Both the position numbers and the translations under genes were made by a program. From the NCBI GenBank assembly GCA_030490835.1, contig CM059975.1, forward strand, positions 49,157,174 through 49,221,173: a stretch of 64,000 nt of DNA, given 5' to 3'. The DNA comes from Annona cherimola. Taxonomy: Eukaryota; Streptophyta; Magnoliopsida; Magnoliales; Annonaceae. Below the pieces are notes generated by a model. That model ran no database searches. It saw nothing but the letters and a program-made list of their open reading frames with translations, and was not told where the DNA came from. Shown here piece after piece: positions 50,530 through 61,620 of the stretch (position 1 is its first letter; each line of letters opens with the position of its first letter).

Positions 50530-52264
50530 TGTTGGTCCCGAGTTTATGGCAATTACCCAAGAGGGGAGGGGTGAATTGGGTATTTAAAAAATTTAAGACT
50601 TTAATTAGAGATTTTACCCTGATTTAGTTTAAACCCCATTAATGAAACAACTAGAAAGTAATAAGATAATGAAAGCGAAAACAAAAAACAATAGACAAGA
50701 TTTATAGTGGTTCGGGCAACCTTTCCCTACTCCACTCTTCCAAGCTCACACTCCCTTGTGACTTAGATTCCACTATGTATTCCGCGAATACAACTAGAGT
50801 CTCCGCTCTCTTCTAAATTCTAGCTCTAGGGGGCATAAACAACCAGAGCCTCCGCTCTCTTCTAGATTCTAGCTCTAGGGGGCGTGTATAACAAGCAACG
50901 CAAGTAGGTGATGAGTTACACTCCAATCACAAGCCTACTTGCTATATCTTGGTTTGAAACACCAAACTCAAACCAAGCACCAAAATCAAATCACAAGATG
51001 TAATAGAAGAAATCTACACTTTACAGATTTGTGTAGCAAGTTTCGACTCGAGGAAGAATCTGTAGAAGCAATGAATCTTATTGCGTTGAAGCAAACAACA
51101 ACTTTGAAGCTTGTTCTTCCTTTGAAAGTGTATAGATCACTCATATGTAGAGAAAAGTGGATTGAAACTCTTAGTAGTACTTCTTTCCTCTGTTTCAGAT
51201 CTATCTTGTGTGTATCCACGTTTGCTTGAGTGTCTATATATAGAGGAGGGAGAATTTTGAACATTATAGAGTTGGTTGGCGTGTAATAAATGTTCCAACG
51301 TTCAAAAATTCAAACGTTACATCTCCAAGTCGCAGGTGGAGTCGACTTCGTGTGCGACTTCACCCAAGTCGCATGCTGGAGTCGACTTCGTGTGCGACTT
51401 CAGCTGTTCTTCATTTTCCAAGTCTGTCTTCTGGGTCGACTTGGTTTGAGACTTGGCTTCAAGTCGATCTTGGAGTCGACTTGGGGTGCGACCTGGCTAT
51501 TTCCTTGTGCCAATTCAGTTTTGATCTTTGTTGAAGTGTCTCTTGCTTGCTTTAAACTTGAATTAGTCTTCATATACTCAAGTTTGAGAAACTTGAGTTG
51601 TCTTCATCTTTTATTTGACTCAAGTCTATCTTGAAGTGGACTTGTGCTTTGACTTGAGCTTGAAAAACTGTCTTATCATGTTGAAGTTGATGCTAGAGTC
51701 AACTTTGCCTGCGACTTTACCCAAGTCGCATGTGGAGTCGACTTTGGTTGCGACTTCAAAAAGTTTCGCTGCCCAATTTTAACTCTGAAAGGAAGATGCT
51801 ACTTCAAGTCGATTCTGGGGTCAACTTTATCTGTGACTTGGCCTCAAGTCGCAAGTGGAGTCGACTTTATCTGCGACTTCGGTTGTTCAACTTCCCAAAA
51901 TCAACACTGGAGGGAAAATGCTGCTTCGAGCCGATCTTGGGGTCGACTTCATCTGCGACTTGACCTTAAGTCGCAAGTGGAGTCGACTTCATCTGCGACT
52001 TCAGCTTTTCTGTTCTCCAAAATCAACGCTGAAAGAAGAATGCTCTTTGAAGTTGAAGATGAAGTTGACTTGAGAGATTGACTTCGGCTAAGTCGATGTC
52101 TAAGTCGACTTGGGTTGCGACTTGACTTGTTCTGTTTTGTATACAGCTTTGAACACTTCCCCAATTCATATTAGTAGCTTTGGACTTACTCAAATTGTGT
52201 TGTTTTAATCATCAAAACATGTGGTTTGGATATTTTCATTCAATTTCAATAATTGTTTCCAACA
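50530..52264 (-). repeat. SIRE-C 5' LTR
   Basis: 1735 bp. The AAGTCGACTT array is at about 51335-52130, with the TATA box CTATATATAG at 51234-51243 downstream of it on the minus strand. It carries the same 49-bp tandem duplication as the 3' LTR (about 50796-50886), so the duplication predates this insertion. Confidence 0.95.
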
Positions 52265-52468
52265 GTTTTGACAGTTGACATGCCTTACAAATTTTGTCTT
52301 TGTCATATTTCAATTTTGGCAATCCTTCTACAAAACTCTTTTTCCATAAGGTCTTAATGTTTAACATATTTATATGTCCATGCCTCTTATGCCAAACCCA
52401 TGGATCATTGTCAATGGCCATTAGATATTGACCATCTAGCTCGTCAAGTGAAACCAAAAATATATTTC
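52265..52468 (-). pseudogene. pol: SIRE-B pol, pre-integrase fragment between SIRE-C and G1
   Basis: The minus strand reads VSLDELDGQYLMAIDNDPW, then WHKRHGHINM and KDKICKACQLSK, the HHCC zinc finger ahead of the integrase core. The usual RLGHIN is RHGHIN here. It joins 38501 once SIRE-C is removed and 54025 once G1 is removed. Confidence 0.9.
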
Positions 52469-54019
52469 TGACGAGCTATGTATATGTCAATTAAAATGCT
52501 AACTATTTACGCAAGTATATGTGCCATGTCAAGTAATAAAGAGTGAGTAGAGTATCATTCCCACGAGGAATTATTAATCGAATTATTAATTAGTTAAACT
52601 GCGTTCTATGTATGGAGAATTTTGGTTTTGTGATTTAACTAAGCTAACGATTGCAAAAAGAAATCAGAGTAGAGATCACGAGACTACTGGATACTAAAAG
52701 CGAGTTTGCTGATAGGGATGACGGATGGATAGATCGGAATCCTTGAATCTAAACTATATTGCGTTGGTTCTTTTTAAGTGGATTGCATATGGATTTACTA
52801 GGCCAAGTTCATATATCTTTATATATATTTTTCAACAGTATATAAAGCTAATTACACCCTATTTAAGTGTTATATTCTCATGCGATTAAATAAAGTGAAA
52901 TTGATAAGTGCATAACTTGTATAATGACTGCACAGGGTTTAAGGTATATTCCTATCCGTTAAACAACTCTCCTTACACAAAGGTCAAAACCTATGCCTTG
53001 CACATGGATCTGGCAAAGATCTTCCTCTTCCAAGGTAAATCAAGCAATTAAATTATCTTACAAGGTAGCTAATCTTGAAAAGCATTAAACTCACACATGC
53101 AAAGGTCAATCGTACACAATCATATATAAGCTTAAATATTCATTACTAAATATTCTATGAACTAAGAAACAATATAGTTTAGAATTCAGTTCATCCTAAC
53201 TATCCATCTAATGGAAGTTTAGCTCAAAGACATGATCTTAGCATCCAATACATCCAAATAAAAAGTATCCATAAGATAGAGAAAGAAAATTGGAAAGAAT
53301 AAGAAAAACTGTTTTCCGGCAGTTTCCACCAACGGGACTTGAATCCTTTCTTCAATCCGAGCTTTAATCTTGATTTCCGCTTTCTCTTGCACTGTAGTTC
53401 GTTCTCAGGCTCCCTTCTCCTCTCTTTCTCGTGCGAACCCCTAGGAACTATATATAGAGTCCTATTTGTGCAGCTTACGCACTAGAATATTCACGTACGG
53501 ATGCGTATTGGCGCCTAGGCGCCAACTCTCTGTGTGCTGAGTAGTTTGGACACATTCTGGAAACCCTAAGAATTCTTGCACTGGCGCCTAGGCACTAACT
53601 CCCTGGACTGCACCACCTGATTTGTGGCTTCTGACTTGGATTTCATGTAGAGAAGTGGCGCCTAGGTGCCAACTCTCTGGAGTGCCCTGCATGTCAGCTG
53701 TGTGTGCTGCAAATGGTTAAGGCGCGTAGGGTGGCGCTTAGGCACCATCCATCAGCCTCCAGATGCCTCAGCTGGCATTCAACTCGTCCACTCTGCCAAC
53801 GTACGTCCAGTCCTTCCTGCAAAAGATGAAAAAACTAAATAAATAAACTAAAAATGCCTAAATAATGCTAAAATTGCCTAAAAAACTAATTAATTCTCCT
53901 AAAATATAAAGCGGGTGAAAATTAAGCTAAAGGAGTGCAAACTATGCCTAATCTCTCGAACTAACATACAAATTAAGTCTGAAATGGGCCATAATAACTT
54001 GTAAAAATATGAGTTATCA
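52469..54019 (-). mobile_element. G1: solo gypsy-like LTR inside SIRE-B
   Basis: On the minus strand it begins TGATAACTCATA and ends AGCTCGTCA. A perfect ATTTC target duplication lies at 52464-52468 and 54020-54024. It is 1551 bp and collinear with the G2 LTR at 58912-60557. Inside, at 53510-53747, is an array built on GGCGCCTAGGCGCC. No coding capacity, PBS or PPT. Ty3-gypsy assignment rests on the G2 context. Confidence 0.88.
53510..53747. repeat. GGCGCCTAGGCGCC palindrome array in G1
   Basis: Four copies are spaced about 70-80 bp: an exact 14-bp palindrome at 53510-53523 and three variants. Each of the first three is followed by AACTCYCTG. The equivalent array in G2 is at 59965-60284. Confidence 0.8.
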
Positions 54020-54024
54020 ATTTC

Positions 54025-54358
54025 CATGTCTTTTTTCACTAAACATGATATGTTCTCCATCAAATACGTTGCATATAGATGATTCAAACATAATCTTGTA
54101 CCCTTTGTCACATAATTGGCTAATACTTATCAGATTGTGCTTGAGTCCTTCAACAAATAATACATCCTCTATACATGCATTTGAAATATTATAAATATTT
54201 CCTTTACCTTTGATTTTACCTTTCTTATTATTTTCAAAAGCAACAGTTCCATCGTTGCAAGGCTTGAGTTTATGAAACAAACTTCTTTCTCCAGTCATAT
54301 GCCTTGAACAACCACTATCCATGAACCAAACGTTGTTTGCCTTTGCCTTGAAACATAC
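54025..54358 (-). pseudogene. pol: SIRE-B protease fragment
   Basis: The minus strand gives QVCFKAKANNVWFMDSGCSRHMTGE, the aspartic protease with its D-S-G motif intact, followed by VEGLKHNLISISQLCDKGY and ending at the G1 insertion in the protease-integrase linker. It lies directly after the 37-nt junction segment. Confidence 0.9.
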
Positions 54359-54395
54359 CTGAAAAATAAGCAAATAAAGCTTATCTCTTTGGTAC
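54359..54395 (-). other. Candidate micro-intron or recoding segment at gag-PR junction, SIRE-B
   Basis: On the minus strand this 37-nt segment starts GTACC after AAATGG and ends ATTTTTCAG before GTATGT. It contains an in-frame TAA. Removing it joins gag to protease in frame. Confidence 0.4.
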
Positions 54396-56252
54396 CCATT
54401 TTATGGGTCCATTTGGGTTAGTAAACTAGTTTAATCTCTATTGTTCTATTCTTGAAAGCCCAAATCTAGTGTTTCTTGGAACCTAAACTAATTTTGCACC
54501 ATGGTCATACAGTTTCTTAAAGTTGCATTGATAAATTTTGTGACCCATTTTGTTGCAAAAGTTACAGACCATTGGTAATCTAGGAGTAGATCTCCAAGTA
54601 TGTTGTGGTTCACAGATTCGCCTTCTAGTCCAAACAACTTGTTTCCCTATTGGTTTGTAAATAGGTGCAGCTTTAGCTTGATTTTTTCCAAGTTTTGGCA
54701 CATTTGATTTGCTGCTTTCTCCTTGCTCAAATGTGGAATATTCAAGACCTCTTCTATTGTTTTGAGAGGTCATGTTCAGAAACATTTTCACACTCTCTCC
54801 TGGATTAGAGAACTTAGTTAATGATTCATTTAAGGATTCATTCTCCTTTTTCAATTTCTCTACTTCTTTCAATAGCAATTCATTTTCTTCTTTCAGTTTT
54901 GTTGTTCTTTTTGCTAATTTTCCATTTACAATAATAATGGAATTACATTGCTGTTTCTTTAATGATAATTTGTTTCCTAATTTTTTGATTTCCTCATATA
55001 ATGAATCATACCCTTGTTGTAATTTTTCTAATTTAGCACATTTGAGACACTCATGTATAGAAAAATGTGTAGACTGAGAATAACTAAGTTTGAAAGTTAC
55101 CTTTTCATTACTTGTACATTTTGTTGAGGTGGTTTTCTCTTCCAAAACTTTTGTTGTGTTTAAACACAACAAAGTTTCTTCTTGTTCAATCCGCGTCATG
55201 CAGCATATTCTTGCACAATTTTCTGCTTCAAGATCATCATTTGAGGAGCTACTTGTTGATGAAGTTTCCTCATTCACGTATATTCCTCTTCCCTTAGGCT
55301 TTTGGAACTTTCGGCTTTCATATCTTTCCTTCTTTTCTTGACGATATTTTGATTTTTCTTCCGGTGTAGGACATTGAGCTTGCATATGTCCCATACTGCC
55401 GCATCTATAGCACTTTGTAATCTTTTTCTTTTTCTCTTTTTGAGGTTTCTCTTTGAAACCTTTGAAGTTCTTTTTTTTCCTTACAAACTTTCGAAATCTA
55501 CGAGTTAGCAGAGCAATGTCTTCATCATCGTTGTAAGATGAAGAGGTGGACTCATCCGAGTTCTAAGTGACTTTTAATGCAATTGCTCTCTTTCCTTTGT
55601 GGTGACCTTCATTTCTTTTCTTAATTAGCTCATGTGACATTAATGAGCTAATGATGTCTTCTAGCTTCAATGTGTTTAGGTCCTTAGCTTTTTTTATTGC
55701 AGTGATCTTCAGAGTCCATGAGTCCGGTAGGGCTCTTAGAATTTTCATAACCTGTTCAGATTCTGAGATAGCTTTTCCAAGACCTTTCAAAGCATTAGTA
55801 ATTTTTGAAAATCTAGCAAACATTTCAGAAATGTTCTCAGTATCCAACATTTTGAAACTTTCCAATTCTCCAATCAAAATGTTTCTTCTTATCCCTTGGA
55901 CTTGAGAGGTTCCTTCATAGATAGATGTTAATGTATCTCATATTTCTTTGGCGGTCAAACAAGAGGATACTCTATCATATTCAGAGGCAGTAAGAGCACA
56001 AAATAATGAATTCATAGCCTTAGCGTTGCTCTTAACAATTTTTACTTCCTCATTGGTCCATTTGGAAGCTCTTTCATCAATTGACAAGGTCACACCGTCT
56101 TGGATCGCAATCCAAGAGTCCATATCTGTAGCCATGACGAGTTATTTCATATGTAGCTTCCAATAGCCAAAATTATTCCCATCAAACAATAGTCTCCTAG
56201 TAAAAGATTCGCATTCGGAAAATGCGGGAATGGAAGTAGATAGGTTTGCCAT
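54396..56252 (-). pseudogene. gag: SIRE-B gag, broken
   Basis: The start codon is at 56252 (MANLSTSIPAF). The W of KEIWD is a stop here as in SIRE-A, and there is another stop near 56145. ILIGELESFKML and MFARFSKITNALKGLG follow. Past a stop near 55563 come knuckle 1 (CYRCGSMGHMQAQC, about 55375-55420), a coiled coil (about 54830-55050), and knuckle 2 with all Cys and His residues kept (CNFCNKMGHKIYQC, about 54520-54570). The frame has a stop near 54483 before the gag-PR junction. Confidence 0.9.
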
Positions 56253-56289
56253 TATATAAAAGATCTCTTTTGAAAAAATTCAAAGACCT

Positions 56290-56301
56290 GCTCTGATACC
56301 A
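56290..56301 (-). other. SIRE-B primer-binding site (tRNA-iMet)
   Basis: TGGTATCAGAGC on the minus strand beside the 5' LTR. Confidence 0.95.
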
Positions 56302-56303
56302 CT

Positions 56304-58324
56304 TGTTGGTCCCGAGTTAATGACTTAACCCAAGAGGAGAGGGTGAATTGGGTTTTTAAAATTCTTTTAAATAATCTTGAATACAGCCCCTATTACGAGC
56401 TAGCTCCTTGAAGCAAATAAAACAGAGATTTAAGAGCAGCAAACAAAACACACAAATTATAGTGGTTCGGGATAACCTTCCCTACTCCACTCCTCCAAGG
56501 TCACACCATTGTGACTTGGGTCACTAAGTATTTCACCAAATACAATAGAGCCTCTGCTCTCTTCTAGATTCACAGCTCTAGGAGGCTTAGAATAGACTTA
56601 GCACAAGTAGGTGATCACTCCAATCACACACTACTTTACTTACACTTGATCTTAGTTGCTAAAACTAAATCAAGTTCTGTAACGCCCCAGGCCTAACAGT
56701 AAGGTATTGTCCGCTTTGGGCCTCGGCCCGCACGGTTTTGCCCCTCTGGGTTCATGCGCATCCCGTCCTTCCCCAAAAGGTGCCTCACTGAGGTACCTGG
56801 CGGCCTCCACTTATAACCCAGGCTCCCCCCCTCATCCTAACCGATGTGGGATATCACATTCACCCCCCCTTGGGGCTCCAGCGTCCCCACTGGACACCAT
56901 CGGCCGGAGGTCGAGAGTCGGCTCTGATACCATTTGTAACTCCCCAGGCCTAACAGTAAGGTATTGTCCGCTTTGGGCCTCGGCCCGCACGGTTTTGCTC
57001 CTCTGGGTTCACGCGCATCCCATCCTTCCCCAAAAGGCGCCTCACTGAGGTACTTGGCGGCCTCCACTTATAACCCAGGCTCCCCCCCTCATCTTAACCG
57101 ATGTGGGATATCACAAGTTCAATACAATAAGAAAAGGAATGAAGAAAGTTTATATACGTTACTAATGTGTAAAGGAAGATTTAGCGCGGAGAAGAGCTTG
57201 TGAAGAAGACTGAATGGTTCAGCAAGTAGCTCTTGACAGGTTGAATGCAAAGTTCTTCTTCTGGATGTTGTCTTGATCACTTAATGCTCTTAAAAATGGA
57301 AGTTGTGCTCAATCAATGAAGTTTCAGCTACCCTCCACGCTGTCTTGAATGCCTTATATAAATGATGAGGGTATTCGAATGTTTGGAAGTAGGTGGCGCG
57401 CATTTAATGCGCCAACGTTCAAAAAAATTTCGACTGTTGTGACCCAAGTAGCAGGTGGAGTCGACTTCGGGCGCGGCTTCACCCGAGTTGTAGACTGGAG
57501 TCGACTTCGGGTGCGACTTCAGTTTTCAGCAAGCTTCTCAAGTTCCTCCTCAGGTCGACTTGGTCTTGAACTTGACCTAAGTTGCAGGTGAAGTCGACTT
57601 CGGGTGCGACTTCACTTTTTGTACTTTGCTTGATGAACTTGAAATCCTTGGATGTGACCTTGATTGCTTGATATTCTTCAATTAATTGTTCTTCCACTGA
57701 TTTCTTTTACTTGTATCTTAGTATGATCATTTTTCTTGAAATCTTTTAACTTCATGTCTTGAAGTTGGAATGCTTGATTCTTGGATCTCATAGAATTGTC
57801 CAAATGAGTATCCCTTGATTTATTCATGTAATTCTGCTTGTCTTGGACTTGATTTATCTTCATTTCTGTCCAAGTCGTATGTTCGGGTCGACTTGGGTTC
57901 CAACTTCACTCAAGTCGTATGTGGAGTCGACTTGGGTATGCGACTTCACTTTTTGAATTCCCAAATTTAGTGCTGGTAGTTCTGAGTTCTTGAAGTCGAT
58001 ACTGGAGTCGACTTAGGTCTGCGACTTCACCAAAGTCGCATGCGAAGTCAACTTTGAGTGCGACTTTGGCAGCTCTTGCTCCTCATTTTCAGCGCTGGCC
58101 ATAAAATCGCGTTTGAAGTCGATGCTGGAGTCGACTAGAGGATCGACTTGACCTAAGTCGATGCCTAAGTCGACTTGGGAATCGACTTGACCTGTTAGTC
58201 TTGATATTTTTAATTTTTATATTCTTTAAACATTTCACAAAATATGTTAGTAGCCAAAACTTACTTAAATTGAATTGTTAATCATCAAAACTTAGATTTT
58301 GCTATTTTTCCATTGATTCCAACA
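56304..58324 (-). repeat. SIRE-B 5' LTR, containing a TRIM
   Basis: It spans 2021 bp, or about 1578 bp without the TRIM and its duplicated target, against 1543 bp for the 3' LTR. The AAGTCGACTT array is at about 57430-58190, and a TATATAA-type box is on the minus strand near 57354-57363. Confidence 0.92.
56678..57115 (-). mobile_element. TRIM (miniature LTR retrotransposon), complete
   Basis: Two 181-bp LTRs (56678-56858 and 56935-57115, seven mismatches by eye) flank 76 bp. On the minus strand the internal part starts with the PBS TGGTATCAGAGC (56921-56932) and ends with a G-rich PPT next to the second LTR (56859-56875). A perfect AGTTC target duplication lies at 56673-56677 and 57116-57120. 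It is GC-rich compared with its surroundings. It cannot code for protein and must borrow the enzymes of other elements. I saw no 5S rRNA-like region, so it is not obviously Cassandra. Confidence 0.93.
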
Positions 58325-58911
58325 AGAAGTGGTTGTGTGTTCCAAATGGAGCTAAAGGGATGTATTTATAGGCCCTTGGAGCTGTGGTCTTTATAGTTAT
58401 GTGGTTATAAATGGCTTGGGCTACAAGAAATATAATTCCGCGGTTTTGAGGAAAATATCTTAGCAAAACTGATTCTCTACATTCATTTGGTTTTTTTATT
58501 AATGGTTTTGTTGGCACGTCTTTCATCTCTACTTGTGGGTCTTTGTATCATGTCACATGGACTATTTGGTCTTAGCAACTTAGCATGAATAAACTTTATT
58601 TATTTATGTTATCGCATCAATCAGTGGACAGTCTCATCCTCTAGTCATCGATTCTCCACGACATCTTTGTGAGTGGATGTGGCATATGTTGAAAGAAGTA
58701 ATCCAAAAAAATCTGGATAGCTACATGTAAGCAATGTAAATTCATGCAATGACGATCGTGGTTCATGCATGTAACGTTAAATTTTAGTATCCATCATGAT
58801 ATTCTAGAAGATTTTATGCGTGCTACATGCATGTTGAGCTGTCTAGAAAATTCGTGTGTGCGGTTAGCAATTAATTGTCAAAAAATGCATATTACTATTG
58901 TAGTGCCCCGC
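58325..58911. other. Host sequence H between SIRE-B and G2
   Basis: No supported gene. It has LTR-like phrases such as 'gtatttataggccc' (about 58359) and ends in TGTAGTGCCCCGC at 58899-58911, which resembles the start of another gypsy LTR cut 13 bp in by G2. Both readings are weak. Confidence 0.35.
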
Positions 58912-59858
58912 TTACGAGCTGCGTATATGCCTAATTAAAATACTCATTTTAACGCAAGTAAACGTGCTGATCAAGTAATAAAGAGTGAGTAGAGTATCGT
59001 TTCCAAGAGTAAATGATCTAACTGGGATTATTAATCGGTTTAGTTGCTTTCAGTGAGTAGAAGATTTGGATATGAAACTTAAAACTACTTCTATCAATTG
59101 CAATAAGAAAAGATAAAAGAGTTTCAAGGAACGACTGGAATACTAAAAAGGAGTTATCAATTGGGGATGACAGATGGATAGTTCAGAATCTTTGAATCTA
59201 AACTATATCGCATTGGTTCCTTTTCATTAGGTTGTGCAGGGATTTACTAGTCCAAGTTCAATAATCTTTATATATGTCTTTCAACGCATATAAAGCTAAT
59301 TACACCCTATTCAATTGCTATGTTCCCATGTCATTAAATAAAGTGGAATTGATAAGTTCATAATTTGTTCATTGACTACATAGGGTTTAACGGTATATTC
59401 CTATCCATTAAACCACTCCCCTTAGCAAAGAGGAAACCTATGTCCTACACATGGATCTAGCAGAGATTTTCCTTTTTCAAGGATTAATCGTGCAATTAAA
59501 TCATCTTACAAGGTAGCTAATCTTGTAAAAAAGATTAAACATCATATGCAAGGGTAAATCCATAACACACAATCACATGAAAATCAAATATTCATTACTG
59601 AATCCTAAAGAACCAATACAATATAGTTAGATATTAATTCATCCTAACTATCAATCTAAAAGAAGTTTAACTCAAAGACATGATATAAAAATCCTTTACA
59701 TCCATTATAACAGTATCTAGGAAAACAAGAAAGGCACATAGAAAGATGAAGAGAAAACTGGTTTTTCAAAAGTTTTCACCAACGGGGTTGAATCTTCTCT
59801 TTAATCTGCACTTCAAACGAGTTCTTTTCCTTCTCCGGGTGTCTATTCCGTCAGGTTT

Positions 59859-59881
59859 CTCTCTCTCTCTCTCTCTCTCTC
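59859..59881. repeat. (CT)n microsatellite
   Basis: About 11 CT units inside the G2 LTR. At the matching place G1 has only a short CT-rich run (about 53410-53435), so the expansion is specific to G2. Confidence 0.9.
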
Positions 59882-59964
59882 CCGCACGATCCCCCTAGGT
59901 TTCTATTTAAACAAGTTGGTTCGTGCAGCACACATGCAGAAATCCGTGCATACGGATGCGTAGT

Positions 59965-60284
59965 GGCTCCTAGACGCCAACTCTCTATGTGTTGGATGAC
60001 TTTGAAATCTTTCTGAATGTCCTGGGAGTTCATGCCTTGGCGCTTAAGTGCTAACTCCCTGGATGTTTTCTGACTTGAAAACTCTTTGAAATACTTGTAC
60101 GATCATGCCATGGCGCCTAGGCGCCAACTCCCTGGAAGCAATTTTATCTTGTGACCTCAAAAGTCTTTCGGAACTTATCTGCATGTTAGTGAAGTGGTGC
60201 CTAGGCGCCAACTCTCGGGAAGCCTTTTATTGTGTGAGGTGCTGGAGATTCTGGCTAAGGCATGTAGGGTGGTGCCTGGGCGCC
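59965..60284. repeat. GGCGCCTAGGCGCC palindrome array in G2
   Basis: Five copies are spaced about 65-80 bp: one exact (60112-60125), the others with one to a few changes. Several share a trailing AACTCYC. Confidence 0.8.
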
Positions 60285-60557
60285 AACCCACATGCTTCTT
60301 CACCTGGCTTTGTTCTGTATTCGACTTGCCCGCACGCCTTTAATTGCCTGTCCTTCCTGCAAAAAATGAATGAACTAAATAAATGAAGTAAATCTGCCTA
60401 ATTTAAACTAAAAATGCATAAAAACTGTATAATGCTCCTAAAATGCAAAACGAGTGAAAATTAAGCTAAATAGTGCAAACTAAGCCTAATCCCTTAGACT
60501 AACACGCAAAAATAGTTTGAAATGGGCCATGATAACTTGTATTTTCACGAGTTATCA

Positions 60558-60570
60558 CACCCCCAAACTT
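60558..60570 (-). other. G2 polypurine tract
   Basis: AAGTTTGGGGGTG on the minus strand, abutting the LTR start TGATAACTCG. It shows that this LTR is a 3' LTR. Confidence 0.75.
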
Positions 60571-61620
60571 AAATGTTTCTAGTCCTTGAGCAACACATGC
60601 AAACACAATGAATGAATAAATGAATGAATGAATTTGGACTCCGTCAACTCAACCTGCTTCCCATTATGCTTTTATCAATCCATTTCTCTATTCAACAAGG
60701 TCAAGAATAATCTAGACTTGAAAAATCATCCATTTCACAAAACAGGACATGCATTTTCATATATCATTCACGAACCAAGTTACATGCAGATGACAGAATT
60801 CTCTAGTACAAAGTAATAATTCCACATGCTAATCTTCCTCTTGATCAAAAGAAACTGGTTAGAAAATTAATCCAAACAGGTGAACCAAGGTTTAAGCTAA
60901 ACTAACTAGCCAAAAAAATGGTAATCATTCACTGGATTCAATTTTTTCCCAACTACACATTCTTTCCTCCCCAAACTTATTGCAAAACTCTCCTCACCAT
61001 ATTTCAGGGTATCTGGAGCCTGCATTTTTTTTTGGCTCCCCTCACCAAATTTCAAGGTATCTGGGGAGAGTTTTGATTTTAAAGCGTTATTACTGTGATT
61101 TTCTTTTATTTTTTACGTGAACCTTGACATTTGTTGATGCTAAGTCCCGGTTACTCAGCTTGGGTCAATCCCCCCTTTTTATTATTCTGATGACTTGGTG
61201 GGGATACTAAACATGCAATAAAATTTTTTGTGAAGTATTACCATTTCTGAATCCATTAATTCCCTTAAAGCACTTGGTTAACATTTGTTTAACTCAGTTC
61301 TTATCATTTCAGTTGAAAAATTAACATGTACTGGAATTAGAACAATGTGCTATGAAATTCTTTTGATTCTTTCACATGTCACTTGCAACTTGCTTTTACA
61401 CATAGTTCTAAATCTGAATTTCCAAATTTTTTTATGAATTCAATTTCAAGTCAACATTTTCCTCAACCTTGCACATTTTTATTAAAATGGATTGAACAAG
61501 GATAACTTTCATTAGCATAAGTTGACATAATATGCAATCTAAACAAAACATAAAAAACAGACCTATGGTCAAGAATTATACACTCTCGAAACTTGAGAGA
61601 TGCATTGCCCTCAATGCATG
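60571..61620 (-). other. G2 3' untranslated region
   Basis: This is non-coding AT-rich sequence between the ORF end and the PPT. A near-repeat, 'tatctgg(a/g)g', occurs at about 61010 and 61057 within similar contexts ('ctcaccaaatttcaaggtatctgg'). Two small ORFs here show no recognisable similarity. Confidence 0.55.

Larger units (their letters stand above)
38502..52264 (-). mobile_element. SIRE-C: youngest Ty1-copia (SIRE lineage) element
   Basis: Both LTRs are exactly 1735 bp (38502-40236 and 50530-52264). My hand alignment gives about 54 mismatches and no indels, about 3%. A perfect GTTTT target duplication lies at 38497-38501 and 52265-52269 inside SIRE-B integrase. Gene order on the minus strand is gag, PR, IN, RT, RNase H, leader, ORF3. 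R4 interrupts gag. The remaining lesions are few, so this is the best reference copy in the window. Confidence 0.95.
31933..58324 (-). mobile_element. SIRE-B: Ty1-copia (SIRE lineage) retrotransposon with three nested insertions
   Basis: The 3' LTR is 31933-33475, the 5' LTR 56304-58324 (with a TRIM inside), PBS 56290-56301. A perfect AGAAG target duplication lies at 31928-31932 and 58325-58329. SIRE-C (38502-52264) interrupts integrase and G1 (52469-54019) interrupts the protease/pre-integrase region. Stops and frameshifts occur throughout. The element is about 10.6 kb once the three insertions are removed. Confidence 0.93.
58912..60557 (-). repeat. G2 3' LTR
   Basis: On the minus strand it begins TGATAACTCGTG and ends AGCTCGTAA, matching G1 over its length (1646 bp). 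It has a CT microsatellite (59859-59881) and the GGCGCC array at 59965-60284, with an exact palindrome at 60112-60125. Confidence 0.8.

Noticed and set aside
56678..57115. Cassandra TRIM carrying 5S rRNA
   Set aside because: I could not find a 5S-like promoter or conserved 5S core in the 181-bp LTRs.
56707..57203. Two similar Pro-rich ORFs on the plus strand
   Set aside because: They are the antisense of the two TRIM LTRs; the similarity is the LTR duplication itself.
58302..58526. 74-aa minus-strand ORF spanning the SIRE-B LTR end
   Set aside because: It crosses the insertion junction at 58324, so it cannot be an old gene, and it has no recognisable similarity.
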